From NCBI GenBank assembly GCA_030141605.1, contig JAQGDQ010000787.1, positions 31,938 to 95,937 of the forward strand: a DNA stretch of 64,000 nt, given 5' to 3'. The notes under the pieces were generated by a model, which made no database searches, was not told the origin of the DNA, and saw nothing but the letters and a program-made list of their open reading frames with translations. This document shows positions 33,315 to 46,500 of this stretch, in pieces. The stretch comes from Tubiluchus corallicola. Taxonomy: Eukaryota; Priapulida; Priapulimorpha; Priapulimorphida; Tubiluchidae. The translations under genes and the position numbers were made by a program. Numbering within the stretch: position 1 is the stretch's first letter; each line of letters begins with the position of its first letter.

Positions 33315-33845
33315 TTAAAGGAAAACCAAATGATTGTGCAAACATGAGCTCAGAATAAAAAATGTTCTAAAATATTGAAAATTACAATAGCTTATTTTAA
33401 ATCAAAGTTTAGATTAAATAATGATTACCTCAGGTACTCAAATTTCGTTCAGTGAATCTACTAAGATTGGCAGTGGCGCCTTTTTGTCACATTCGCGTAG
33501 CCGACAAATAGAAGACGGTACCGTGAAAACATGATCATGAACTGCAGTGTTAGTTTCCGACGTCATATGATGTAGAGCCCACTTTTCGTAACATCATGCG
33601 TTTAAACAGTACTGTAACACTTGTGCAAATGTGCTTGTTGCGCAAGGGAAGACGCCTGCCATTGCACAAACTGTGATTAGCTTCTGACGTATGCAATACC
33701 TGTGTTCGGCTGCCACTAATTAACTTTCTAAACTAATTATTCAAATATAAGAGCAACTGTTACCTTTTATAGACAAGAAAATCTATATTTTGGACAGTAA
33801 ATTAAAATAAGATTGAGTCTAAGCGATCGTTCGGTCTTCCTTTAA
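33315..33845 (+). mobile_element. TTAA-flanked MITE family T, copy 2
   Basis: TTAA-AGGAAAACCAAATG at 33315 and TTCGGTCTTCCT-TTAA ending 33845. Same orientation as copy 1 about 1.7 kb upstream, sharing GGCAGYGGCGCC, GATGTAGAGCCCA and GAAGACGCCTGCCATT. Confidence 0.8.
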
Positions 33846-35187
33846 GAATAAATTTACTAACAAATTAAAATAGAGGTAAACATACGGACTATAAATTATC
33901 GCCGTTAGCTTCACTGGTGGCTTGTAGTTAAAATTACTGGGAGCGCTGCTTCAGAAAATTTTTAACCATTGTTTAAATACTGTGTAAAGTGAAACAAACA
34001 TATGTAATTTAAATATTGTAATTTGTACTTGTAATTTTAAACAAACAAACATGCGAAAGTTTATACATTAACTTGATAAAATTCTAAACAAATAGCCTAA
34101 ATTGTCACAGTTCAATCTTGATCCATTTTCGGTAAGCACGTGACAACTAACAATAAACTGTGTGCGTGACAGTACTTTTTCTACTTGGGTTCAGACACGT
34201 GTGCGCAACAGCCAAACACCCCGCTGCTGGAGAACACTGTGCTAGGCTGTGAAGCAAACAGTACCACCCTCACGTGCTCTGGGTCGGTACATGTATAAAA
34301 AACGAACTAAAGAAAAAGGTCTTATTATAATGAACATTTTCGATAATATTGGGTGAAAATAGGGGGTGCTGCAGTTCCACGGTATCTATACACGAGCCGT
34401 CACTTATAAGAATAAGAAAACGAACATTTTTGTTTAATGCGTAATGTAAGACAGATTACATCTCAAAGAGCGTTTACAATGTGACCAATAAGCAGAGTTA
34501 TCATGTATTACTTGTGAAAGATATCGTAAATGCAAACGAGCGTAAACAGTTCGAATCCTCGAACAAGAATGAAATTAACCTGTTACTAGATTAGATACGT
34601 CAAAATCAACTTACGTAATGTATTTTTACTGTACTCTCCTTGACTACTTACTGTTTTATTTATTTTCCTTTTTTGTTGAAATTATTAAAATGTGTAAATA
34701 TTCTCTTTTTTCTGTGCTACTAACAAATTGAAATTGTGCTGCACTTTTGAAATAAATAGAATAGTTATTGTAGTAACTGTAATTATTGTTATTAGTAGTT
34801 ATGGTAGACTATTAACTGAAGTGCGGATGATGTTGAATTAAGTCGCATATCGTATCTTGTAAATTACTATTTATAATATTGCTGTTAAAGTAATTTTGTA
34901 ACTGTAGAAAATTAATTTTATATGTATTATAATTTTATTACCTCAGAATCGTCTCTAATCAAAAGAAAAATTTAACGATCCGGTTTGTATTTCGTTCTTA
35001 GGCAAAGACTGAGTATTATTCCTGCATATCAAGAGTAATAGGCATATCACTTGTCGGATTCGCTGACAAGCAATCTGGGTGTCTCGACCAGCTACGTACG
35101 CCAATAGACACGGTTTAATTATTTTATGTACATAAATTATAATCTTTATTTGCAGTTAAAATACATTACCTATAGTCCATCAGTAAC
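33846..35187. other. intergenic, nothing recognised
   Basis: No gene or repeat ends seen. Confidence 0.4.
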
Positions 35188-35335
35188 CTTTCTGCTTTCC
35201 GTCTGGGAGATCGTGAGTTCAATATTACGGCCAGGTCACACGAAAGTCTTTAAAAATGGTGCCTGCTGTTGTCCTGCCTGGTGTATGGTATTTGGGGTGA
35301 AAGTGGGTAATAAAATGAGGTAATAATAATATTTG
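35188..35335 (+). repeat. tRNA-derived SINE, 5'-truncated copy
   Basis: CTGCTTTCCGTCTGGGAG, CGTGAGTTC, TTTAAAAATGGTGCCTGCT, GTCCTGCCTGGTG and GGTATTTGGGGTGAAAGTGG align with the SINE at 28891-29167. It lacks the A box and its B box is disrupted, so it should be silent. Confidence 0.75.
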
Positions 35336-35431
35336 TTGTGTATGATTAGATTGTTATTTACAGTGGGCAATAAAAACTTCATGGCAAACTTGTGTTGTCT
35401 GTTGAATTTAAATTAACCCAACTTTACACAA

Positions 35432-35433
35432 TG

Positions 35434-35526
<93 letters not shown>

Positions 35527-35570
35527 GTCGTCATCATCATCATCAACTATCATTATCGTCATCATCATTA
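35432..35570. repeat. (ATT)n(ATC)n microsatellite
   Basis: Pure ATT from 35432 to about 35490 then ATC/GTC to 35570. Confidence 0.95.
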
Positions 35571-35973
35571 TTAATCACTGAAAAAAAGACTTTACAGAGA
35601 TGATCAATCAATTTTCAGTAGTAAACTCGGTTGCTCATTTTCACGATCGACGATAAGAAAGTGTACTGGTAATTTTTAATGATACAACAGTTGTTAAGAA
35701 GAGACCTGTGAAAATGTGACAGTCGGTGGAATTCTTGATTCTTGTTTGTGCTCTACCTGACGGCGTTTATCGTTTGGTATGATGATAACGATGAAGTTGC
35801 TTGGTAACGCCGCGTAAATTTCAAAACTTGTGGCGTGAAGCTTACTGATTTTCCTTGATTCCGGGTTAAAGTAGTAATTATTATTACTGATACTTTCCTG
35901 ATAACATTTTAGTCCACGGTATGTTATTAAACTTCCAATTGCTTGCATCTTGTCCTTGATTTTAACACCGTTA

Positions 35974-36507
35974 ACGGTTAATATAGGCATACACAAAGTG
36001 ATAGCTAAACTTGAAATATTTTGTTATATTGGAAGCTGAAGTGATAATAATTAAGCAGTTCTGTATTTAAGCCCAATATACGTTTACAGTAGTTTTGTTT
36101 CACGGTTAATATAGGGATACATAAAGTGATAGCTAAACTTGAAATATTTTGTTATATATATATTGGAAGCTGACGTGATAATAATTAAGCAGTACTATAT
36201 TTAAGCCCAATATACGTTTACAGTAGTTTTGTTTCACGGTTAATATAATTATAGGGATACATAAAGTGATAGCTAAACTTGAAATATTTTGTTATATATA
36301 TTGGAAGCTGAAGTGATAATAATTAAGCAGTACTATATTTAAGCCCAATATACGTTTACAGTACTCAGTAGTTTTGTTTCACGGTTAATATAGGCATACA
36401 TAAAGTGATAGCTAAACTTGAAATATTTTGTTATATATATATATATATATATATTGGAAGCTGAAGTGATAATAATTAAGCAGTACTGTATGTAAGCCCA
36501 ATATACA
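35974..36507 (+). repeat. four tandem units of about 130 bp
   Basis: Units begin ACGGTTAATATA at 35974, 36102, 36236 and 36381. Each continues AAAGTGATAGCTAAACTTG, TTGGAAGCTGA, GATAATAATTAAGCAGT and AAGCCCAATATACG. Length differences come from the TA run (longest 36433-36452) and small insertions. The array ends about 1 kb before the DNAH6 ATG. Confidence 0.9.
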
Positions 36508-36865
36508 ATTGATTTTGGTGCCTTAAATTGCAGCTAAACCTTTTTTTGAAGTAAAGTCATGTTTAGATTATATCTGTTGTGACTCTCAAATCTGCATGTC
36601 ATTCTTGCACGTCACGCATGTCCGACGAGTGTTGTGTACCTGTTTAGACTTTCGGATATTTCCGACGGAAAACAAAGCCGGCTGCCGGGGATCGAAGCGT
36701 GTCGCTCAAGAATTGTGCAAGTTGAATTTCTTTTTTGGCATCACGCAAAGCTGTTAATGTTGTTCACGCAGGTTTATTCATTGTTATAAAATGTCTGCGG
36801 GAGTTTCAACTTACACGTTTTATGCAGTGTTGTGGCCAAGGCAAGCCATGCATACGAAAAGGTAA

Positions 36866-37008
36866 TATGTAAGTGGTATAAAATTTCTAGACGAATTTTT
36901 TAAGCTGGATGTAAGTGAAGGGCTTTCTTGTGCTTTAAAGCACAAGAAACTACTCTTCATAAATGAAGCTTGAAGAATTCGGCTTGAAATTTTATATCAC
37001 TTCCATGC
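36866..37008. repeat. long palindrome upstream of DNAH6
   Basis: A perfect 26-bp palindrome with no spacer (36924-36949, centre TTTAAA) lies inside arms of about 55 bp. GTGGTATAAAATTTC.AGACGAATT on the left mirrors GAATTCGGCTTGAAATTTTATATCAC on the right. Confidence 0.85.
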
Positions 37009-37189
37009 GGTCTTATTGCACACAGAATTTGCATTAGCAATAATGCTGTATAAAACTTGTAAACTTAGATCATCATGTGCAGCCATTTTAACTGTAGGTC
37101 CTTTGAATCAAGTATTGCGTAAAGTTTCAAAAAATAATCAGAGCATTCGTAGTGCACTCTTTGCAGCCAAAACCAAAATTAATTTATAA

Positions 37190-37425
37190 TGTCAGTAAGA
37201 TTATTAATGAGTATTTAGGTGAATCAGTGGTGCACACTGAGTAGGCAATGCAGTGCCATTTTACCACATGGCGCGAACATTGTAAATTATTAAGAATTTT
37301 CCTTTCTGGTTACATAAGTATTTCAAACAGGTAAACGTAAATCTAAGTAATATAACTTTGCATGGAAACTTCTTTGTATAAATACTTTAAAGTTGCCTTT
37401 TCTTCCCTTTTAGAGTACTTTCAAT
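37190..37425 (+). repeat. dispersed repeat R, copy 2
   Basis: Matches the reverse complement of 15676-15930. Ends about 85 bp before the DNAH6 start codon, so part of the promoter or leader region is repeat-derived. Confidence 0.6.
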
Positions 37426-37476
37426 TCGTTATGTAGTTAATTAACATCGGTTGATCAGATCATATAAAATTATCAT

Positions 37477-37500
37477 GTTTACTGGATTTTAAAATTTCAG
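37477..37500 (+). other. possible 3' splice site just before the DNAH6 ATG
   Basis: GGATTTTAAAATTTCAG ends at 37500, 10 bp before the ATG. It could be the acceptor for a spliced 5' leader or spliced-leader addition. The pyrimidine tract is weak. Confidence 0.35.
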
Positions 37501-37510
37501 AGTAACGGAA

Positions 37511-40500
37511 ATGTCTACCAATTTTGAGAAAAAGCAGATAAAAGCAAGGAAGTTTTCTGCCGTTAGCGGTACAAGCCAGAATATTAGTCCGCAGAGATGG
37601 CAGCCGTTGCCGGCTCTTACCAGATATCAGACAAAAAAGGAGCAGCTAACTATTAAAACCGAGTTACGTGAAGAAGTCGACGAAACCAAAACAAAAGAAA
37701 AGGCAGCAAAACTAGTTAAGGATGTTTATGCAGAAAAACTAAGTGATAAACTTCAAGAACAGACACCTATTAGAGATGAAAAACTTTCGTTGCCAAAATT
37801 ACACAAGTCATTTCTGGAGCAGCAGAAAAAAATGTCATTTTCACGCAGGACTGTTTCGCGAACATTAAGTCCCATTTGTCCTGCTGTTTCGAAAGCTCAG
37901 CTGGCACCTGGCGTGGATCTAAACGTTCTAATGTCTATAACTGATCTTCTCACAATTGTGGAAATACTAAAGCAAAATCCTGATCTTGGGTTTTTGTATT
38001 TAACTTCTGCGGTGCCTAAATCGTCTGTGCATTATCATCCTTACAATCTAAAAGTTGTGAGGTACAGCGAGCGTGATAAATGTAGTTATTACACTTTTAG
38101 TCCCTATGGGGTGATGCATATTACTGACGAGGGACACACTTTTACCGACCTTGACAGGTGGACTCACGAGTACCGCTATTACCAAGAACTGATAAAAATT
38201 CCGATATTTAAACTGGCGAAAACACGAAAGGCTTTTACGTTTTGGAGGAAAACAGTGCGACGTACAAAGTATCGAAAAAGCCGAGAAAAAATCAAGGAAA
38301 ATCTTTTCATAACTAACCACTGCTTGAGACCGGCTCTGTTGAATGTCAGAGAAATGACGTGTGCGATAAGTCATATGAGCATGTGCGATATTAAAGAAGG
38401 TCGCACTTACACTCTTGAGGGTTTTGTGAAGGAGCAGTTAACCCAGTTACAAGATGTAGCTGCTCGGTTAAGAGAATTCCGAGATCTAGTGGCTGAAGTT
38501 GTGAGAAACGCTTGTAAAGTGACTTTGGTTACTGACGGATTCACCCCAGACAATTATAACGCTGATGACAGCACTGATATACCTATTGATAACAAAATCG
38601 TAGTTTGGGGTGATGCGCCCGAAAAAATGACATACACAGAGCAAGCGACGAAGCGCAGCAAGTGTCTCCGATTAACATGCTTTGTGCGACTAGCAGATTA
38701 CCTTGTTCTGAATGCGCTGCACGTGTTAACTGTGAACTCTATAGAGTTTTTGTTAAATAAGTTTCAGACTCTAGTTGACAAAACAGGCAATTTGCCAAAC
38801 AATTGTACAAAGGATGTCGACGAGAGAAAGTCGACACATTTATCGAGACCCTCTCTTGCAGTCAAATCTAGCACCGCTGTCGATGCTGGAAGTACACTTG
38901 ATACCATTCGTTTGGATGTCCCACTTTTTGTGACGCAAATGCAATTGCCAAAGAAAGTGTTGACATTTCGACCCTCACGGTATTATTTCCAAGTTGACAT
39001 TGAGAAAGTTATTGATGCCTTTAAGACAACAGCATTTGCCTTAGAAACACTTACACCAGATGCTACTTTTGATCCCTTTATTTGCCCGTACATCAACAGG
39101 AAAAAAGAAAGCAGGACCTGTGGCAATGGCCCTCGTCTTGAAGAGATAGTTGCAGATGATGGCAGAATAAAGCAAATTATTGCTGAGGTAAAAGCGCATA
39201 TAAGCAAAGCTTTTGCATACTGCGAGGAGTTTAGCAAAATCTTTGATCCTGTGCGCTCATTTTATTTGGAAAATGAAGCACTGGACAAAAAGTTGCTCAT
39301 AAAAGAAACATGCGACCTTGACTTCTTTCAAAGTGCGTTAGAGACATATTCCAGACAAAGTGTACAAGCATCTACTTTGCTGGACCAGACACCCATTGGA
39401 CTACTTCTGGTTGACACATTAGCACTAAAAGAACAGATAATTCCTTCACCTAGGCGCTGCCTTGATGTAATATATGATATCATGCCTACCCTTGCAAAAA
39501 CTAAAACTGATGAACTTATCACTGAGACCGAAGATGGAGTACACAGGCTACAAGCTAAACCTGAGACGACAATGGATTACGTAAACAAACTTTCATTTTT
39601 GGATTCCGTTCAGATGAGAATTGACATTCTTGAACAAGATGTCGATATTGTGCAGGATATGTATGACTTAATTGAGAAGTATGCTGTGCCTGTCCCGCCT
39701 GAAGACCTTGCTGTTTTTAGTACTTTGAGTGGATGTGCTTATTCTCTGCGTAGCGCTATTGATAGAGGAGTGTCTGAAAGGGACGCACTTATAGACAAAT
39801 TGGCTGTCATTTTAAGTAAGGATATGGCTTCCCTGAACAAAAGCGTGAAAGCTGTCTTTACAGATATACAGAATCCAGTTTTATTAGATCCAGATGTAAA
39901 TCAAGAAGAGATATGGTCACTGTTGAATTGCTTGCAGGAAAGCATGGATGAGTTACAGGCTCAGGCTTCAGAGTTTATAGGATATCAAAAGATGTTTAAT
40001 GTTGAAGTAGTGCCATTTGAAGGTGCAGAAGCGCAAAATGACTTGAAGTTGAGACAGACGCTGTGGAAATCTGTAAAAGAGTGGTCTGATGTTGTAAACG
40101 GATGGTACACATGTGAGTTTGAAAAAATAGAGCCTGAACAGTTGACGGTTGAAATTACCAAGTATGTGAGACTTGTTCAGCAACTAGAGAAAGGACTGCC
40201 GATGAACAAAATACTGCCAGAGCTAAAGGAAGAAGTTGAGGAAATGAGACACAAACTACCTGTCATTTCCAATTTGAGAAATCCTGCTCTTAAAAGTCGC
40301 CACTGGGAAGCAATTGAAAATGTGCTTGATAGATCCATTATGCCAGATGAGGTCATCACTCTTTTTCTGCTCGAACAAATTAATGCATTTGGTAGAAGCG
40401 AAGAAATTCAAAATATATCTGGTGAAGCTAGTGCTGAAGCTAGCTTGGAAACTATTCTGAAAAAGGTTGAAGATGCATGGAAGACTGCTGAGTTTATTGT

Positions 40501-43500
40501 TCTGCCCCACAAAGATTCTAAAGATGTGTTTATACTTGGTGGCACTGATGATATACAACAGTTGTTTGAGGACAGCAGTATAAACATTGGCACAATAGCA
40601 AACTCCCGTCACGTGGGGCCAATCAAACCGAGAGTTGATGAATGGGTAAAAAATCTTCAGCTGTTTGGCCAAACACTAGATCAGTGGCTGGAGTGTCAGC
40701 GCAACTGGTTGTATCTTGAAAACGTATTTTGTGCACCAGATATCCAGAGACAATTACCTGTTGAAGCAAAAATGTTTTCACAGGTAGATAAGTCGTGGAA
40801 GGACATTATGAGGAAGGTTAACAAAATACCTTTAGCAATCAGGGCGGCTACACAGCCTGGTTTACTAGAAACGCTGCAGACAAATAATGCTCTCCTGGAG
40901 CAAGTTCAAAAATGCTTGGAAGACTATTTGGAATCAAAGAGAGTTATTTTTCCGCGATTCTATTTCCTGTCTAATGATGAGTTGTTGGAAATTTTGTCCC
41001 AAACTCGAAATCCTCAGGCCGTGCAGCCTCATCTCAGAAAATGCTTCGATGCTATTGCATATCTTCAGTTTGGAACACAAGACGATAAACCTACGAATGA
41101 AATTCTTGCAATGAATTCACCTGAAGGTGAACATGTGGTGCTGCAGAAAGGACTTAAAGCCAGAGGCAATGTCGAAGAATGGCTTGGAAAGGTTGAAGAG
41201 GCTATGGTGTCAACTTTGCATAAAGCAACAAAGTTGGCCATTGCAGAGTTTTCTGAGGAGTCACGTACAAACTGGGTAATCAGTCATCCATCACAGGTTG
41301 TTCTTACTGCTTCACAAATAATTTGGTGTAGAACTCTAGAACAATGTTTAAATGCCGATGATGATAGATATGGGCTACTTGAAATGTTTCTAGAAAAATG
41401 TTTTTGTGATCTAAATGAGCTAGCTAGTTTAGTGCGTGGCGATCTGAGCAAACTCGAGCGCAGTACTATTTGTGCCCTTATTACTGTTGATGTTCATTCA
41501 AGAGATATTGTAACAGGAATGATTGAGGCAGAAGTAGATGAAATACATCATTTTGAGTGGCAAAAACAGTTGAGATATTATTGGAATCTGGAAATAGACA
41601 ATTGCTTAGTTTGTATGTCAAACTCTTCTTATGTTTACGGTTATGAGTACCTTGGTGCTTCTTCTAGACTGGTAATCACACCACTGACCGATCGTTGTTA
41701 TTTATGCTTAATGGGAGCCTTGCAGTTGAAGCTTGGTGGAGCACCAGCAGGTCCAGCAGGTACAGGAAAAACAGAGACTGTCAAAGATTTAGCCAAATCA
41801 CTTGCAAAACAGTGTGTTGTTTTCAACTGCTCAGAAGGACTGGATTATAAAATAATGGCTCGGTTTTTTGCGGGTTTGGCTCAGAGTGGTGCGTGGTTTT
41901 GTTTTGATGAATTTAACAGGATTGATATTGAAGTGTTGTCAGTTATTGCACAACAGCTTCTCACAATTCGTAATGCTAAAGTTGCCAACCTTAAAACGTT
42001 TGCATTTGAAGGTAGAGACATCAAACTTGTTCCATCGTGCGCTGCTTTTATAACAATGAATCCTGGATATGCAGGTCGAACAGAGTTACCTGATAATTTG
42101 AAGTCTCTGTTCAGACCTCAAGCAATGATGGTGCCAGATTACAGCTTGATTGCCGAAGTAATTTTGTATTCTGAAGGTTTTGAGTCTTCCAAATCCCTCG
42201 CAAAGAAGATGACTCAGATGTATAAACTTTGTAGTGAGCAACTTTCCCAGCAGGATCATTATGATTTTGGCATGAGAGCAGTAAAATCTGTTTTGGTCAT
42301 GGCGGGATCTTTAAAGCGAGAAAATCCGGACAAAAGTGAAGACGTGGTTTTGATAAGAGCTTTGAGAGATAGTAACCTCCCAAAGTTTCTTTCTCACGAT
42401 GTGGAATTATTTCAAGCCATATTGCAAGATCTGTTTCCTGGTGTTGTACTGCCAGAACATGATTATGGAAGTTTTGAGAAGTTTATTATTGAATCAATGA
42501 TAAGGCATGATTTGAAGGCTGTGCCAACGAGTGTGAAAAAGATAATTCAATTATTTGAAACAATGCAAGTTCGACATGGAGTCATGCTGGTGGGACCGAC
42601 TTGTGGTGGTAAGACTACTTGTTATGAAATACTAAAGGACACACTCACTGATCTTTACGAAGCAAAAATCGAACACCCTGACTACCGACCTGTCTCAACC
42701 TATGTACTTAATCCTAAATCTGTAACGCTGGGAGAATTATATGGTGAAGTTAATAAACTGACGCTCGAGTGGAGGGATGGTATACTTGCCCAGATTGTAA
42801 GAGCTGCTTGTCAAGATCTTAAGGATGAACATAAGTGGGTAGTGTGTGATGGACCAGTAGATGCATTGTGGATTGAGAACATGAATACTGTGCTTGATGA
42901 TAATAAGATGCTTTGCCTAGCAAATAGTGAAAGAATAAAGCTTCCACCTAATATTCATATGCTATTTGAAGTACAAGATTTAGCAGTTGCGTCTCCAGCT
43001 ACTGTTAGTAGATGTGGCATGGTTTATGTGGACCCAGAAGAACTGGGATGGAAGCCTTATGTGGAAACATGGATACCCCGTCTTGATGCTAAGGGAATTA
43101 GACCTGAATTGACCGATTATATTTTGGAGCTTTTTCATAGATATGTAGACGACGGACTAAGATTTGTTAAGAAAAAATGTGTGCAGGCAATGGAGCAGGT
43201 TGATTTAGGTAAAGTGGCTACTCTTTGCTACCTTCTAGAATCTTTGCTAACGGCTGAAGATGGTCCTAATTTGGACATGGCTGGAATTCAGTTGAATGGT
43301 CTTATATATATGACTTTTGTCTTTTGCTACTTCTGGGCTATTGGTGGTAACTTGAGCGAGTGTTCCGGTGAAGAATTTAATGCGTTTGTTCATGAACAGT
43401 TTGAGGATAAAGACGCCAGAATCCCTTCAGGTGAGGAATTATGGAAATATTACGTTGATTATGAGACTCAGCAATTTGAATTATGGGATCGCGTTGTACC

Positions 43501-46500
43501 TCGCTTTAATTATAGCAAAACTTTGCCATTTTTCGATATGCTTGTTCCTACTGTATATTCCGTTAAGTTTAGCTTTCTTATGGAAAAATTAGTCACTGTG
43601 CATAAGCCTGTTTTATTTACTGGGACAACAGGTGTTGGAAAATCCGTGATTGCAAGCAGTTTGTTGAATAAAGCAACTAAAAGAGGAAAATACCTGTCGA
43701 TGTTTATAAACTTTTCAGCTCAAACCAGCAGTAATCGCATGCAAAGCATGATCGAAGGAAAGCTGGAGAAGCACAAGAAAAATGTTTTAGGTCCACCATC
43801 TGACAAGCGAATGGTTATATTTGTCGATGATTTAAATATGCCCAAATTAGATACATATGGCTGCCAGCCACCAATAGAACTGCTGAGACAATATCTAGGT
43901 TTTGGAGGATTCTATGACAGAGACCAGTTATTTTGGAAGGAAATTCACAATGTGACCCTCTGTGCAGCTTGCGCACCTCCCGGGGGTGGTCGTAATCCAG
44001 TTACTCTAAGATTGATTCGCTTCTTCAGCATGTTTTGTATTCCGTCACCTGATGAAAGTAGTCTCAAGCATATATTTTCTTGTATTATCACAGGCTTCCT
44101 AGCAGATTACAACCATGCTGTGAAGCAGAGTGCAGAATATGTAGTAAAGTCAGCAGTTGAGATATACAATCGCATGTCAACTGATCTCTTACCCACGCCA
44201 GCAAAGTCACACTACGTTTTCAACTTGCGAGATCTTTCTAAGTGCATACAGGGCATGCTACAGGTTTCACCAATAGTTGTTAAATCTCAGCAACAACTTT
44301 TAAGGTTATTTCACCATGAAGCATTAAGAGTCTTTCATGACAGACTTATAAATCAAGAGGACAAATTATATTTCCATAATATTTTAGCTGAGGTTTCTTA
44401 CCGGCAGTTTCATGAACATATTGACCCAGTAAGCTTCACTGCATCACCAATTATATTTGGAGACTTTGTTAAAACAGAGGTAGAGAAAGCTGACAGACTC
44501 TACGAAGACTTATTAGATATGGATAAAGTGAAAAAGGCTCTTGACAAGTACCTTGATGACTATAACATGGAGTCTTCCAAGGAGCTGAAACTGGTTTTCT
44601 TCTTAGATGCAGTAGAACATATTTCTCGTATAGCAAGAGTGATTCGACAAGAAAGAGGTAATGCCCTTTTAGTGGGAGTTGGTGGCACTGGAAAACAATC
44701 TGTAACTAAACTGGCAAGTCACTTTTGTGGGTGCGACTGCTTCCAAATTGAACTGTGTCGTGGGTATGACTACACTGCATTTCGTGAGGATTTGAAAGCT
44801 CTTTATTTTGCTGCAGGGTTAGAAAACAAGAGCACAGTGTTTCTCTTCAGTGACACCCAAATTGTGGTCGAAGAGTTTCTAGAAGACATAAATAACATGC
44901 TGAATTCAGGTGAAGTTCCAAATTTATTTGAACCTGAAGATTATGAGCAGATAATGATTAAATGCCGTGATCCTGCAGAAGCAGCAGGTGTTGTTGATAA
45001 TGACAGAGATGGGATTTTCCAGTTTTTCATTAACCGAGTAAGAAATAATCTTCATATTGTTCTTTGTATGTCACCAGTTGGAAATAGCTTCAGAAATCGA
45101 TGTCGCATGTTTCCTTCACTCATTAATTGCTGCACAATTGATTGGTTTACTGAATGGCCACAAGACGCCTTGCTGTCAGTGTCTGAAGCCTTGTTCGAAC
45201 AGGTAGATTTAGGTGACGACACTGTCAAAAACAAAATTTCGGCAATGTGTAGTGAAATCCACTTGTCGGTTACAGAATTGACAGAGAAGTTTTATGCTGA
45301 ATTGAGACGTCGTTATTATACAACACCTACGAGCTACTTAGAATTAATAAATTTGTACATCTGTATGTACAAAAAAAAGAAGGAGGAAATAATCTCTGCA
45401 CGTGACCGAGTAAAAAATGGATTGTCAAAATTGCTTGAAACAAATGAGCTTATTGGTAAAATGGAAGTCGAATTAGTAGCCCTTGAACCCGTATTAAAGA
45501 GAAAGTCGGAAGAAGTTACGAAGCTGATGAAAGAGCTGTCCGTTGATAAGCAAAAGGCAGATAAAGTCAGAAAAGTTGTCATGGTAGATGAAGCTAAAGC
45601 AACAATGAAAGCTGATGAAACAGCTGCAATTGCGGCTGATGCGCAAAGAGACCTTGATGAAGCCCTTCCTGCATTGGAAGCCTCAGTAAAAGCTTTAGAT
45701 GCATTAGACAAAAATGACATTTCTGAAGTAAAAGTTTTCAGTAAACCTCCTGAAATGGTGTTAACCGTAATGGAGGCTGTTTGCATTCTTTTAGGTGCAA
45801 AACCAGATTGGGAAATGTCAAAAAAACTTCTGAGTGATGCAGGTTTTTTAAAGAGGCTTGTTGATTACGATAAAGATAGTATTCCCGATTCTACTTTGAA
45901 AAAACTGAAAAAATATATTGAGAATCCTAAGTTTGTTCCTGAAGTTGTAGAAAAAACTTCAAAAGCTTGCAAGTCACTTTGCATGTGGATAATTGCTATT
46001 GACCTTTACGCAAAAGTTGTAAAAGTAGTGGAACCAAAAAGAAAAAAGTTAGCAATAGCGCAAAAAGAGCTTGATGCAACAAATGCAGTTCTTAAAGAAC
46101 AGCAAGATAAACTTCATAAGGTTGAAGATAATATAAAATCACTCCAACAAAAGTATGAAGATACTGTGCGAGAGAAAAGTGAACTACAAGGAAACATTCA
46201 ACAAACTTCCAACAGACTTAAGAGAGCGTCCGTTTTGACAACAGCGTTAGCAGATGAGGAAGAAAGGTGGAAAATCTCTGCCTTATCATTTGAAGATGAT
46301 TTAAATAATATAGTTGGTAATGTTTTTGTTGCAGCTGCTTGTGTTGCTTATTATGGTGCCTTTACGAGTCAGTATAGAGACCAATTGGTAGGTCCTTGGG
46401 TAGCCAAGTGTAAACAACTACAGATTCCAATTTCTAGTGATTTCAATTTGATAAAAATTTTGGGTGATCCTTATAAAATACGACAATGGAACATTGATGG

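Noticed and set aside
35694-35996. 100-aa antisense ORF
   Set aside because: Runs into the 130-bp tandem repeat and resembles nothing known.
45334-45786. 150-aa ORF antisense to DNAH6 and other antisense ORFs in the gene
   Set aside because: Shadows of the dynein coding frame.
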